From assembly GCA_017942025.1 (NCBI GenBank), contig JAGAVH010000046.1, forward strand, positions 27,459-91,458: a stretch of 64,000 nucleotides of DNA, given 5' to 3'. The position numbers and the translations under genes are program-made. Shown one piece after another: positions 32,426 through 40,671 of this stretch (its first letter is position 1; every line of letters starts with the position of its first letter). The notes under the pieces were generated by a model. It ran no database searches. It was given only the letters and a program-made list of their open reading frames with translations, and was not told the origin of the DNA. The DNA comes from Ruminiclostridium sp. (GTDB lineage Bacteria > Bacillota > Clostridia > Oscillospirales > Ruminococcaceae).

Positions 32426-33379
32426 TTACTTACCTCCCTTTTTAGCTTTTTTCTTACCGCCGCTATTGCCAGTTACCTTGAATACAAGGACACTGAGAGC
32501 ACCGGTAACAATAAAGATGTATGCAGATAACGCACCAGCCTTACCATAGTTCTTGGTTACGCCGCCGATCATTCTGTTCAGCTGCATAACAAGAGTCTGA
32601 GCTGTCATATCAACGCCGCCCTTACCGTTTGTCATGATCTGAGGTACGTCGTACATCTGAAGACCACCGATAAGTGCTGTAACGAGTACGTAAACGATGA
32701 TAGGAACGAGAAGAGGCAGAGTAATCTTGAAGAAGGTCTGCTTTGAGGTTGCACCGTCAATTGAAGACGCTTCGAAAAGGCTCTGGTCGATACCCATAAT
32801 ACCAGCCATAAGGAGGATGGTGGTGTTACCAAACCACATAAGGAAGTTGATAAATGCGATGATAGATCTTGTTGCCCAGATGTCACTGAAGAACAGGAAG
32901 GGCTCAGCGCCTGTGAACATTGTAAGGAGCTGGTTTACAGGACCTACGGGGCTGAATAATGTAAAGAATAACATTGAAAATGCCGACGCCATGATAAGGT
33001 TAGGCATATAGATTACGGTTTTAAAGAAGCCCTGTCCCTTGATTCTCAGTCTGATACCTGTAAATATAAGTGCAAGTATAAGAGCGAATAATACCTGGGG
33101 AACAGCGCCCATTACCCACATGAGTAATGTATTGCCTGTGTAGTTGAACAGGTCGATAGCACCTGTACGATCAGGCGTAAACATATCGATATAGTTCTGT
33201 AAGCCTACAAAGTTAGGTCCAATTGTTCTGAAGTCCATAGTTGTATAGTAATCAAAGAAACTATATAAGAAGGTTGAGAACAGAGGAACAAGTGTACAAA
33301 CTGCATATACAACAAAGAAAGGGATGATGAATATGTAGCCCCACTTTGCATAGCTTATTGATTTATGCTTTTTTCCCAT
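32426..33379 (-). CDS. Sugar ABC transporter permease, MalF type
   Basis: The 317-aa permease starts MGKKHKSISYAKWGYIFIIPFF, has six helices and the EAA loop FEASSIDGATSKQTFFKITLPLLVPI. It ends in a very basic tail GGKKKAKKGGK. I chose ATG 33379, with GAGAGGA upstream, over an in-frame TTG at 33403 that lacks a ribosome binding site. It pairs with the MalG-type permease downstream. A hairpin with a T-run separates it from the binding-protein gene. Confidence 0.93.
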   Translation of the reverse strand: MGKKHKSISYAKWGYIFIIPFFVVYAVCTLVPLFSTFLYSFFDYYTTMDFRTIGPNFVGLQNYIDMFTPDRTGAIDLFNYTGNTLLMWVMGAVPQVLFALILALIFTGIRLRIKGQGFFKTVIYMPNLIMASAFSMLFFTLFSPVGPVNQLLTMFTGAEPFLFFSDIWATRSIIAFINFLMWFGNTTILLMAGIMGIDQSLFEASSIDGATSKQTFFKITLPLLVPIIVYVLVTALIGGLQMYDVPQIMTNGKGGVDMTAQTLVMQLNRMIGGVTKNYGKAGALSAYIFIVTGALSVLVFKVTGNSGGKKKAKKGGK

Positions 33380-33420
33380 AATGAAGAAAATCCTCTCATC
33401 CAAAATGCAATATTAACCTC

Positions 33421-33451
33421 AAAAAAGGCGAAGCAAGAAACTTGCCTCGCC
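33421..33451 (-). terminator. Intercistronic attenuator-like hairpin
   Basis: On the minus strand, arms 33451-33441 and 33437-33427 (GGCGAGGCAAG/CTTGCTTCGCC, one G-T pair) are followed by TTTTTT. It lies between the binding-protein gene and its permeases, so it probably lowers permease expression relative to the binding protein or protects the upstream message. Confidence 0.75.
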
Positions 33452-33493
33452 CCTTTTTCGATTAGGTTAAATTTAAAACTTCAGTTAAGAAAC

Positions 33494-34939
33494 TTACGGA
33501 GTCTTTACGTCTGCGTATGTATCGTTAACGAACTTGTAGAAGTTAGCTAAAGCTTCTTCCTTAGAGATCTTATCCTGGAAGTAGTCGAGCATATATTCAG
33601 GATACTTTTCGCTGAGGAGCTGGTCGTACTTTGTCTTGTATTCGAACTTGATGTTCTTTGCAAGTTCTACGAAGAGAGCGATATCGTTCTGGCCGCCTAA
33701 GAATGCGTTACCGAAGTTAGGATCTGTAGCATACTTCTGGTTAACCTTCATGTTGTTTGTGAACTGCTTCTGTTCTTCAACGAGCTTAGAGCATACGTCT
33801 TCGTTTTCTGTGAATGCCTTCATGATATCAGCAACGATTGTGCCGTTGTCTGTGCCTGTAGCTGCGAGGATCCATGTACCACCCCAGAAGTGTTCCTGAG
33901 GACCTGTTGTGATAGCCCAGTCACCGTAGCAACCCTTTTCCTTATCCTGAGCGTTCTTCATTGAGAAGTTGAAGTACCAAGCAGGACCAAAGAAGCACAT
34001 TGTCTTACCATCCTTGAACATCTGCTTGTTCTTCTGATCGCCCCATACGCCGTCAGCAAGTGTGTATTCCTTATCTAAGTATGTATCAGCCTGTGTTGTC
34101 CAGTCTTCGATAGCCTTGTCGATGTTGAGTGCACCGTTAACTACCCAAGCAGAAGATACATTGTTAGAGAATGTTCTGAATGTTTCAACATAAGAACCTG
34201 TCATGTAGTAGCCCTTTTCCTTAGCCTGAGCTGCTACCTTGTCAAAGTCTTCCCATGAACCAAGCTTCTTCTGAACTTCAGCGGGATCATCTGTACCGAG
34301 AACGTCCTTAGCGATAGAACGTCTGTAGATAAGAGCTGAAGGGCAGCACTGGAAGGATACACCCTTAACCTTGCCGTCAGCATCGGAAGCAGCCTGTACT
34401 GTGTAGTTGTACTGTGTATCGAGTGTCTTAACGCCGATTGTAGAAACATCCATTGTAAAGTCAGAGTTTGTGTACTTTAAGATGTAGTCAGCTTCTGCAA
34501 GGAACATATCTACCTTGTCATCAGCTGCAGCGCCGGACTGAGCCTGAAGAGCTGTGTCGAGCTTCTGCTGGTAAACACCACCGTCAGAGGGGTTGATGGT
34601 CCATTTAACTGTAACACCCTTGAGTGTTTCAAGACCAGGAGCCTTGTCAAACTTTCTCTTTTCCTTTGTACCATCAGGAAGCTCAAATTCGTATTCGAGA
34701 CCCTGGTAGTACTTTTCGAAGAAGCCCTTGAATTCGTCGTTCCAAGCATAGATGTTGAGAACCTTGCCTTCTTCCTTCTTTTCGTCTTCCTTACCTTCGT
34801 CCTTGGACTCAGTTGTGGAAGATGTGTCGTTCTTGGACTCTGTGTTGCCAGAGCTTGTAGCAGGTGTAGAATCACAACCAGCAACAGTACCGAGAATTGA
34901 TGCAGTTGCTAATACAGCTGCTAAAATTCTTTTCTTCAT
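33494..34939 (-). CDS. Sugar ABC transporter substrate-binding lipoprotein
   Basis: The 481-aa protein has a lipoprotein signal (MKKRILAAVLATASILGTVAGC, Cys22). A Ser/Thr/Lys/Glu linker and a type 1 extracellular solute-binding fold follow, starting VLNIYAWNDEFKGFFEKYY. Aromatic residues typical of sugar sites occur in GPAWYFNFSM and HFWGGTWILA. It should capture an oligosaccharide at the cell surface and deliver it to the two permeases encoded downstream. The sugar cannot be named. It is strongly set up for expression: a good promoter, GGAGGAAT ribosome binding site and optimal-looking codons. Confidence 0.94.
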   Translation of the reverse strand: MKKRILAAVLATASILGTVAGCDSTPATSSGNTESKNDTSSTTESKDEGKEDEKKEEGKVLNIYAWNDEFKGFFEKYYQGLEYEFELPDGTKEKRKFDKAPGLETLKGVTVKWTINPSDGGVYQQKLDTALQAQSGAAADDKVDMFLAEADYILKYTNSDFTMDVSTIGVKTLDTQYNYTVQAASDADGKVKGVSFQCCPSALIYRRSIAKDVLGTDDPAEVQKKLGSWEDFDKVAAQAKEKGYYMTGSYVETFRTFSNNVSSAWVVNGALNIDKAIEDWTTQADTYLDKEYTLADGVWGDQKNKQMFKDGKTMCFFGPAWYFNFSMKNAQDKEKGCYGDWAITTGPQEHFWGGTWILAATGTDNGTIVADIMKAFTENEDVCSKLVEEQKQFTNNMKVNQKYATDPNFGNAFLGGQNDIALFVELAKNIKFEYKTKYDQLLSEKYPEYMLDYFQDKISKEEALANFYKFVNDTYADVKTP

Positions 34940-34969
34940 TGGTAAATTCCTCCAGAATTAATTTTTTCA

Positions 34970-34986
34970 TGTTACCGTTGGTAACA
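34970..34986. promoter_or_regulatory. Palindrome in the leader of the sugar-binding protein gene
   Basis: TGTTACC-GTT-GGTAACA, perfect 7-bp arms, between promoter and start codon. It resembles a LacI-type sugar operator. Confidence 0.5.
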
Positions 34987-35085
34987 CGTCCTGACCTTTC
35001 GGTCGCTTACTTTGTTTTGGAGTAAAATGTACAAAAACTTTTTCATAAGAGAAATTGTTTTGGCATATTTTCCTCCGTTGACAAT

Positions 35086-35114
35086 ATGATATCATAAAAA
35101 GATTTAATTTGCAA
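35086..35114 (-). promoter_or_regulatory. Promoter of the sugar ABC operon
   Basis: Minus-strand TTGCAA (35114-35109), 17-base spacer, TATCAT (35091-35086) preceded by TGA. Confidence 0.65.
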
Positions 35115-35145
35115 GCTTTTTGGCGGCGAAAAATCGTTTTTTTAC

Positions 35146-35159
35146 TGTAATCGTTTACA
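35146..35159. promoter_or_regulatory. cre/LacI-like operator
   Basis: TGTAATCGTTTACA fits the core of the catabolite-responsive element consensus (TGNAANCGNWNNCW). It sits about 30 bases upstream of the sugar ABC -35 box. A related TGTAAACGATTTTACA is at 35296-35311. The rest of the 34940-35420 gap is AT-rich with no gene I would defend. Confidence 0.5.
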
Positions 35160-35421
35160 AAATTCGTTTTTTTTAGCTTTTTTCGTTAAAGTGCACAAAA
35201 AAGTATTACAAAATTGTAACAAAAAAGACATCAGCAAAATGGTAAAAAATAAGCAAAGCCGCATTATAAAAGGGTTTGCGATGGTAACAATATTATGTAA
35301 ACGATTTTACAGTTTTTTGGGGCAAAAATCACTTTATAAAGTAATAAATGTACAAAACATACAAAAAATTTCTTGCTAAGATAGTAAAAAAGGATAATTT
35401 ATAGATTTTTTACACAAGCAC

Positions 35422-35450
35422 TTGCATTTAATATAGAAATAAGGTAAAAT
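35422..35450 (+). promoter_or_regulatory. purE promoter
   Basis: TTGCAT (35422-35427), 17-base spacer, TAAAAT (35445-35450). Predicted start near 35457. Confidence 0.65.
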
Positions 35451-35456
35451 AAATAT

Positions 35457-35580
35457 GGACTTAAATTTATGGGGGTACTATGCCATGAAAACAGTGTCAG
35501 GACATAATTTCATTGGTTATACGACAGCGTTTATCTGTCGTATGAGTATTTCAGCACCCTTATATCAGAATAAGTGTATA
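35457..35580 (+). ncRNA. Candidate structured leader RNA upstream of purE (possible riboswitch)
   Basis: The leader can fold as a three-way junction. P1 is GGGGGT (35471-35476) with ACCCTT (35556-35561). P2 is CCATGAAA (35483-35490) with TTTCATTGG (35508-35516), with inner TGTC/GACA pairs. P3 is ATACGACAG (35519-35527) with CTGTCGTAT (35535-35543). A terminator-like hairpin follows at 35589-35624. I could not match it to the purine, PRPP, ZTP or THF riboswitch consensus from memory, so the class is open. Confidence 0.45.
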
Positions 35581-35588
35581 TTTTTTTA

Positions 35589-35624
35589 AGCTGTGAGTTT
35601 GTATTACACAGCTTTATTTATTTT
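35589..35624 (+). terminator. Leader terminator-like hairpin before purE
   Basis: AGCTGTG (35589-35595) pairs with CACAGCT (35607-35613) and is followed by TTATTTATTTT, 23 bases before the purE start. It suggests transcription attenuation of the purine operon. Confidence 0.65.
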
Positions 35625-35646
35625 AACCTGAAAGGAAGTAAGAATT

Positions 35647-36141
35647 ATGAAAAAGGTAGCTATCATAATGGGCAGTGATTCTGATCTGCCTATCGTAAAA
35701 AAGGCGGCGGAGGTACTGAAGGATTTCGGTGTTTCCTGCGAAATGCGTGTGCTTTCTGCACACAGATGTGCGGCTGATGTTTCAGAATTCGCAAGCAATG
35801 CAGAAGAAAACGGATTCGGAGTTATTATTGCGGCGGCAGGTAAAGCGGCTCACCTTGCGGGAGCTATTGCAGGACAGACTCCCCTGCCCGTAATCGGTAT
35901 TCCGATAAAGGCAAGTGCTCTTGAAGGTATCGACGCTTTATTATCCACAGTTCAGATGCCCGCAGGTGTTCCTGTAGCTACAGTTGCTATAGATGGTGCG
36001 GCAAACGCGGCGTACCTTGCTGTACAGATTCTTGCGGTAGGCGATGACGGGCTTATGGCAAAGATGAAGGAATATCGTGCAAAGCAGACTGCAAAAGTAC
36101 TGGAAGCTGACAAGAAGATAAGAGAAGAATACAGCTTCTGA
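35647..36141 (+). CDS. purE: 5-(carboxyamino)imidazole ribonucleotide mutase PurE
   Basis: The 164-aa enzyme has GSDSDLPIVKKAAEVL, the SAHR motif (about residues 38-41) and AAGKAAHLAGAIAG, LPVIGIPIKAS and STVQMPAGVPVATVAI. It matches class I PurE, which converts N5-CAIR to CAIR and normally needs PurK upstream; no purK is in this window. It is the first gene of the purine cluster and lies behind the structured leader. The ribosome binding site is GAAAGGAAG. Confidence 0.94.
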   Translation: MKKVAIIMGSDSDLPIVKKAAEVLKDFGVSCEMRVLSAHRCAADVSEFASNAEENGFGVIIAAAGKAAHLAGAIAGQTPLPVIGIPIKASALEGIDALLSTVQMPAGVPVATVAIDGAANAAYLAVQILAVGDDGLMAKMKEYRAKQTAKVLEADKKIREEYSF

Positions 36142-36223
36142 CAGGTAAGAAAACCTATATACTATTATAATATATAAACAGCAGTTTTTTCAGAGTCTGA
36201 TAACAGAAAGGAAATGATAAGAT

Positions 36224-37645
36224 ATGGGCGGATTTTTCGGAGTTGCATCAAAGAATGACTGTATCACGGACGTATTCTTTGGCACGGATTATCACTCTCA
36301 TTTAGGAACGAGAAGAGGCGGTATGACCTCCTTCTCAAAAGAAAAGGGCTTTCAGCGTTCTATTCACAGCATAGAGAACTCTCCCTTCAGAACAAAGTTT
36401 GAAGCGGACGCCACGGGTATGAGAGGCAGACTTTGTATCGGATGCATAAGCGATACAGATCCTCAGCCTATCATGGTGCGCTCAAAGATGGGACTTTACG
36501 CTATATGCAGTATCGGTATCATAAGCAATGCCGAGGAGCTTTCCAACGAGCTTCTTGATTCGGGCTGTGCAAACTTTGAAGTAATGAGTAGCGGGCTTAT
36601 AAATTCGGGGGCTCTTATCGGTGCTCTGATAGCGCAGAAGGAAAATTTCTGCGACGGTATCAGATATGCGCAGGAGAAGATCGAGGGTACTATGTCCCTG
36701 CTTATTCTTACTGAAGACGGAATCATTGCGGCAAGAGACGCAAAGGGCAGACTTCCTATCATAATCGGAAAGAGAAGCGACGGGTACTGTGTGAGTCAGG
36801 AATCCTTCGCTATGATGAAGCTGGGATATGAATTCTACAGAGAAATGCGTCCCGGCGAAATAATAAAGCTGACCTCGGACGGATATGAAATGCTCAGCGA
36901 GGGACACGAGGATATGAAAATATGCTCTTTCCTCTGGACTTATTACGGCTATCCCAATGCGGTATATGAGAATATAACGGTCGAAACCATGAGAACAAGA
37001 AATGGTGAAATAATGGCCGAAAATGACATAAAAAACGGAAGGCTTCCCGATGTTGACTACGTGTGCGGTATTCCCGATTCGGGTGTTCCTCACGCTATCG
37101 GATATGCCAACAGAAGCGGAATTCCCTTTGCCAGACCCTTTATTAAATACACCCCCACCTGGCCCAGAAGCTTTACGCCTACAAATCAGGCTATGAGAAA
37201 TATGGTTGCAAAGATGAAGATGGTGCCTGTTCATGAGCTTATCGAGGGTAAGAAGCTCTTATTTGTGGATGACAGTATCGTAAGAGGTACACAGATGAGA
37301 GAAACTGTAGAATTCCTCTATGAGAACGGCGCCAAGGAGGTTCATATGAGAAGTGGCTGCCCGCCTATCATGTACGGATGCAAATTCCTGAACTTCACCA
37401 GAAGCAGATCAGAAATGGAGCTTATTGCAAGACAGATAATCGATGAGTTTGAGGGTATTGAGGGCGTCAAATACATCCACGAATACAGCGATTCTTCCAC
37501 AGCAAGAGGAAAGAGATTAAGAGATGAAATATGCAAGAGATTAAAGCTCACATCTCTTGAATTCCAGACTCTGCCCGGTACTATCGAGGCTATAGGACTT
37601 CCTGCCGACAAGATGTGTACTTATTGCTGTAACGGAATCGGTTAA
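36224..37645 (+). CDS. Amidophosphoribosyltransferase-like protein lacking the catalytic cysteine
   Basis: The 473-aa protein is built like PurF. The N-terminal Ntn-type glutaminase-like domain (FFGVASKNDC...YHSHLGTRRGGM, GNAEEL-like segments, GTMSLLILTEDGIIAARD) is followed by a phosphoribosyltransferase domain with the PRPP loop LLFVDDSIVRGTQM (about residues 343-356). Cysteines like the Fe-S ligands of Bacillus PurF occur in GCPPIMYGCKF and KMCTYCCNG. However, the sequence starts MGGFFG where PurF has (M)CGIFG, so the N-terminal nucleophile Cys is Gly. It may use ammonia, rely on another glutaminase, or have another role. Its place between purE and purM still argues for the first step of purine synthesis. 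Confidence 0.85.
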   Translation: MGGFFGVASKNDCITDVFFGTDYHSHLGTRRGGMTSFSKEKGFQRSIHSIENSPFRTKFEADATGMRGRLCIGCISDTDPQPIMVRSKMGLYAICSIGIISNAEELSNELLDSGCANFEVMSSGLINSGALIGALIAQKENFCDGIRYAQEKIEGTMSLLILTEDGIIAARDAKGRLPIIIGKRSDGYCVSQESFAMMKLGYEFYREMRPGEIIKLTSDGYEMLSEGHEDMKICSFLWTYYGYPNAVYENITVETMRTRNGEIMAENDIKNGRLPDVDYVCGIPDSGVPHAIGYANRSGIPFARPFIKYTPTWPRSFTPTNQAMRNMVAKMKMVPVHELIEGKKLLFVDDSIVRGTQMRETVEFLYENGAKEVHMRSGCPPIMYGCKFLNFTRSRSEMELIARQIIDEFEGIEGVKYIHEYSDSSTARGKRLRDEICKRLKLTSLEFQTLPGTIEAIGLPADKMCTYCCNGIG

Positions 37646-37714
37646 AACAAAGTAAATGATTCGGGTTACCGAAAAAATAAACCAAGTTAAAATGCAAGAG
37701 GACGGTAAAAGATT

Positions 37715-38752
37715 ATGAAGAACAGTTTTTCAGAAAGCTACAAGGCGGCAGGCGTTGACGTAACAGCAGGTTACGAGGGCGTACGTCTTATGAAGAAGGA
37801 TGTTGAAAGAACAAACATCCCCGGTGTGCTGACAGGTATCGGCGGTTTCGGCGGACTTTTTCAGCTTGATTTAACAGATATAAAGGAGCCTGTACTGGTA
37901 TCAGGTACAGACGGCGTTGGTACAAAGTTAAAGCTTGCTATGCTTATGGACAAGCACGATACTATCGGTATTGACGCAGTTGCTATGTGTGTAAACGACA
38001 TTATCTGCTGTGGTGCAAAGCCTCTTTACTTCCTTGACTATATTGCTATAGGCAAGAACGTACCTGAAAAGGTAGCAGAAATCGTTAAGGGTGTTGCTGA
38101 CGGTTGCGTTCAGGCAGGTTGTGCCCTTATCGGCGGTGAAACAGCAGAGCATCCCGGTATGATGCCCGAGGATGAATACGATATTGCAGGTTATTCCACA
38201 GGCGTCGTTGACAAGTCAAAGATCGTTGACAACACAAAGGTTAAGGAAGGCGATATCATTATCGGTCTTGCTTCTACAGGCGTTCACTCCAACGGCTTCT
38301 CTCTTGTAAGAAAGATTTTTGATATCAACTCTGTAGAGGTACTTGAAGAGGTTCTCCCCACAGGCAAGACCTTAGGTGAAACTCTCCTTGCTCCTACAAA
38401 GATTTACGTAAAGCCTGTTCTTGCTCTTCTTGACAAGATGGAGGTAAAGGCTATCTCTCACATCACAGGCGGCGGCTTTATCGAGAACGTTCCCCGTTCA
38501 CTCCCCGACGGCTATACTGCAAAGATTACAAAGGGCAGCTATGACGTTCCCTTTATCTTCAAGCATATGCAGGAAGTCGGCGGCATTTCCGAACACGATA
38601 TGTACAATACCTTCAATATGGGTATCGGTATGATCGTTGTTGTTGATAAGGACAATGCAAACGACGCTGTTGCTCTTCTTAAAGAGCAGGGTGTTGAAAG
38701 CTACTGCATCGGTGAGATTGTAAAGGGCGAAGAGGGCATTATCATAGAATAA
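37715..38752 (+). CDS. purM: Phosphoribosylformylglycinamidine cyclo-ligase PurM
   Basis: The 345-aa AIR synthetase has the ATP-binding landmarks GIGGFGGLFQLD, LVSGTDGVGTKLKLA and the MCVNDIICCGAKPLYFLDYIA block. GGETAEHPGM and STGVHSNGFSLVRKIF complete the family pattern, and the length is standard. It closes FGAM to AIR, the fifth step of purine synthesis. The stop codon overlaps the start of the next gene (TAATG), so they are translationally coupled. Confidence 0.97.
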   Translation: MKNSFSESYKAAGVDVTAGYEGVRLMKKDVERTNIPGVLTGIGGFGGLFQLDLTDIKEPVLVSGTDGVGTKLKLAMLMDKHDTIGIDAVAMCVNDIICCGAKPLYFLDYIAIGKNVPEKVAEIVKGVADGCVQAGCALIGGETAEHPGMMPEDEYDIAGYSTGVVDKSKIVDNTKVKEGDIIIGLASTGVHSNGFSLVRKIFDINSVEVLEEVLPTGKTLGETLLAPTKIYVKPVLALLDKMEVKAISHITGGGFIENVPRSLPDGYTAKITKGSYDVPFIFKHMQEVGGISEHDMYNTFNMGIGMIVVVDKDNANDAVALLKEQGVESYCIGEIVKGEEGIIIE

Positions 38753-39237
38753 TGGGACTTTTTGATTTTCTGAAAAAGCAGAAGCTTAATTCTGCCGATA
38801 TAAATATCGATGTCACAAACCACGTTGCTACCATAAACGGCAACAGCATACCCGTTCCCTGCCAGCTTGACGAGCTGACAAAGATATTCGGAAAAGCGAG
38901 GCGTTTTGAGGGTGGTGCAGGAAATCTCAACTACATATGGGACGAGCTTGGTATATACTGCTATGTAACGGCAGGGCTCAAGGTTTACTGTATTGCAGTA
39001 AAGAAACATCCGAGCGCACAGCCTATGCCCTTTGAGGCTTCAGGTATGTATAGAGGTGTACTTACCATCGGCGGTGAGAACTGGGAGGATGTCGTGTCAA
39101 AGGGCAACGATCTTGAAATAGCAAGAGAACGTAGCGTTGACGGACTTTCCTTGTTTGCTGAATATGTGGACTTTGAATATGGCGACAAAAACGGAAGCAG
39201 TAATGCTTATACGGGAATCGAGATAAAGCTGATATAA
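38752..39237 (+). CDS. Hypothetical protein in the purine operon, 161 aa
   Basis: I do not recognise a characterised family. The protein is soluble and starts MGLFDFLKKQKLNSADINID. A beta-rich region (ATINGNSIPVPCQLDELTKIFGKARRFEG) and NYIWDELGIYCYV follow, reminiscent of small immunity- or DUF-type beta proteins. It shares one base with the purM stop and lies 9 bp before purN, so it is firmly embedded in the operon, but nothing in the sequence suggests a purine-related activity. Confidence 0.75.
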   Translation: MGLFDFLKKQKLNSADINIDVTNHVATINGNSIPVPCQLDELTKIFGKARRFEGGAGNLNYIWDELGIYCYVTAGLKVYCIAVKKHPSAQPMPFEASGMYRGVLTIGGENWEDVVSKGNDLEIARERSVDGLSLFAEYVDFEYGDKNGSSNAYTGIEIKLI

Positions 39238-39246
39238 GGAAAGATT

Positions 39247-39870
39247 ATGAAAAATATAGTAGTTCTCGTTTCCGGCGGCGGTACCAATCTTCAGGCTCTT
39301 ATAGACGCCGGAAAGAAAGGTATGCTGGGAAACGGAAAAATAACCTGCGTTATTGCTTCAAAGGCTGACGCATATGCTCTAACAAGAGCGGAAAACAACG
39401 GTATAAAAACAAGAGTGCTTGTCAGAAAGGACTATAGCGACGTTGCTGCCTACAGCAAGGCAATGACCGAAGCTTTAAAGGAAGAAAAGGCTGATTTAGT
39501 CGTTTATGCAGGCTTTATGACAATACTTGACGAGCAGGTTTGCAGTGCTTTTCCTTACAAGATGATGAATGTACATCCTGCGCTCATCCCTTCCTTCTGT
39601 GGCAAGGGCTTCTACGGACTTCACGTTCACGAGGCGGCACTGGAAAAGGGTGTAAAGCTCAGCGGTGCTACAGTACATTTTGTTACAGAGGAATGTGACG
39701 GCGGTCCTATCATTATGCAGAAGGCAGTAGAGGTTAAAAACGGCGATACTCCCGAAACTCTTCAGAAGAGAATTATGGAGGAGGCTGAATGGAAGATACT
39801 TCCCGAATCGGTAAGACTTTTCTGTGACGACAGGATAAGTATTGTAGATGGAAAGGCTGTAATAGTCTGA
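39247..39870 (+). CDS. purN: Phosphoribosylglycinamide formyltransferase PurN
   Basis: The 207-aa folate-dependent enzyme has the nucleotide loop VLVSGGGTNLQALIDA (about residues 5-20). The catalytic segment MNVHPALIPSFCGKGFYG has the Asn and His, and VHFVTEECDGGPIIMQ has the active Asp. It adds a formyl group to GAR using 10-formyl-THF, the third step of purine synthesis. FolD, which helps supply that cofactor, is also in the window (50.2 kb). Confidence 0.96.
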   Translation: MKNIVVLVSGGGTNLQALIDAGKKGMLGNGKITCVIASKADAYALTRAENNGIKTRVLVRKDYSDVAAYSKAMTEALKEEKADLVVYAGFMTILDEQVCSAFPYKMMNVHPALIPSFCGKGFYGLHVHEAALEKGVKLSGATVHFVTEECDGGPIIMQKAVEVKNGDTPETLQKRIMEEAEWKILPESVRLFCDDRISIVDGKAVIV

Positions 39871-39919
39871 AAAAGGAAATCTGCGGGTATTCCGCACGGA
39901 AAATACAGGAGGCTTTATT

Positions 39920-40642
39920 ATGGAAACAATAGCTTTTGAAAAGGAATTAAACACTCTTCCCTACCACGGAAGAGGAATCATGCTCGGCAAATCCGCTGAC
40001 GGCAAGAAGGCAATGATTGCTTACTTCATCATGGGCAGAAGCGAAAACAGTCGCAACAGAGTATTTATCGAGGATGGCGACGGAATCAGAACTCAGGCTT
40101 TCGATGAATCAAAGATGACAGACCCCCATCTTATCATTTATGCACCCGTAAGAGTTCTCGGTAACAAGACAATCGTTACAAACGGTGATCAGACAGATAC
40201 TATCTATGAGCTTATGGACAAGCAGATGACCTTTGAGCAGTCACTCAGAACAAGAGAATTTGAAGATGACAAGCCTAACTACACACCTCGTATTTCAGGT
40301 ATCATCCGTCTTGAAAACGACGGCATGAACTACGCTATGTCTATCTTAAAGAGCGACGACGGCAATGCTGATTGCTGTGTAAGAAATACTTACGCTTACA
40401 ACAACCCCGAAAACGGCGTAGGCAGATTCATCCATACATATGCAAGAGATGAAGAAAACGGCAGACTTCCCAGCTTCGAGGGCGAACCCAAGAAGGTAAC
40501 TCTTCCTGACGTGGATATTGACACCTTTACAAAGCTTGTATGGGAAAACTTAAACGAAGATAACAAGGTTTCTCTCTTTACACGTTACATCGATATCGAA
40601 ACAGGTAAGTGGGAATCAAGAATAGTAAACAAGAATCAGTAA
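39920..40642 (+). CDS. purO: IMP cyclohydrolase, archaeal-type PurO family
   Basis: The 240-aa protein matches PurO rather than the N-terminal half of PurH. It has HGRGIMLGKSADGKKAMIAYFIMGRSENSRNRVF, the TNGDQTDTIYELMD block (about residues 94-107), DDKPNYTPRISGII and YAMSILKSDD. PurO, first described in methanogens, closes FAICAR to IMP, the last step of the pathway. It is placed directly before the standalone AICAR transformylase gene, so the two replace bifunctional PurH. The ribosome binding site is CAGGAGG. Confidence 0.85.
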   Translation: METIAFEKELNTLPYHGRGIMLGKSADGKKAMIAYFIMGRSENSRNRVFIEDGDGIRTQAFDESKMTDPHLIIYAPVRVLGNKTIVTNGDQTDTIYELMDKQMTFEQSLRTREFEDDKPNYTPRISGIIRLENDGMNYAMSILKSDDGNADCCVRNTYAYNNPENGVGRFIHTYARDEENGRLPSFEGEPKKVTLPDVDIDTFTKLVWENLNEDNKVSLFTRYIDIETGKWESRIVNKNQ

Positions 40643-40671
40643 TCTGACATAAAACGAAAGGACTAATAACA

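Noticed and set aside
33379-33403. TTG start for the MalF-type permease
   Set aside because: No ribosome binding site precedes it; ATG 33379 has GAGAGGA upstream.
35457-35580. Purine (guanine/adenine) riboswitch
   Set aside because: The leader before purE has a junction-like fold, but I could not find the conserved core or loop-loop pairs of that class.
36482-37234. 250-aa open frame on the minus strand opposite the PurF-like gene
   Set aside because: It lies fully within a gene with clear PurF homology on the plus strand, has no recognisable domains and no ribosome binding site.
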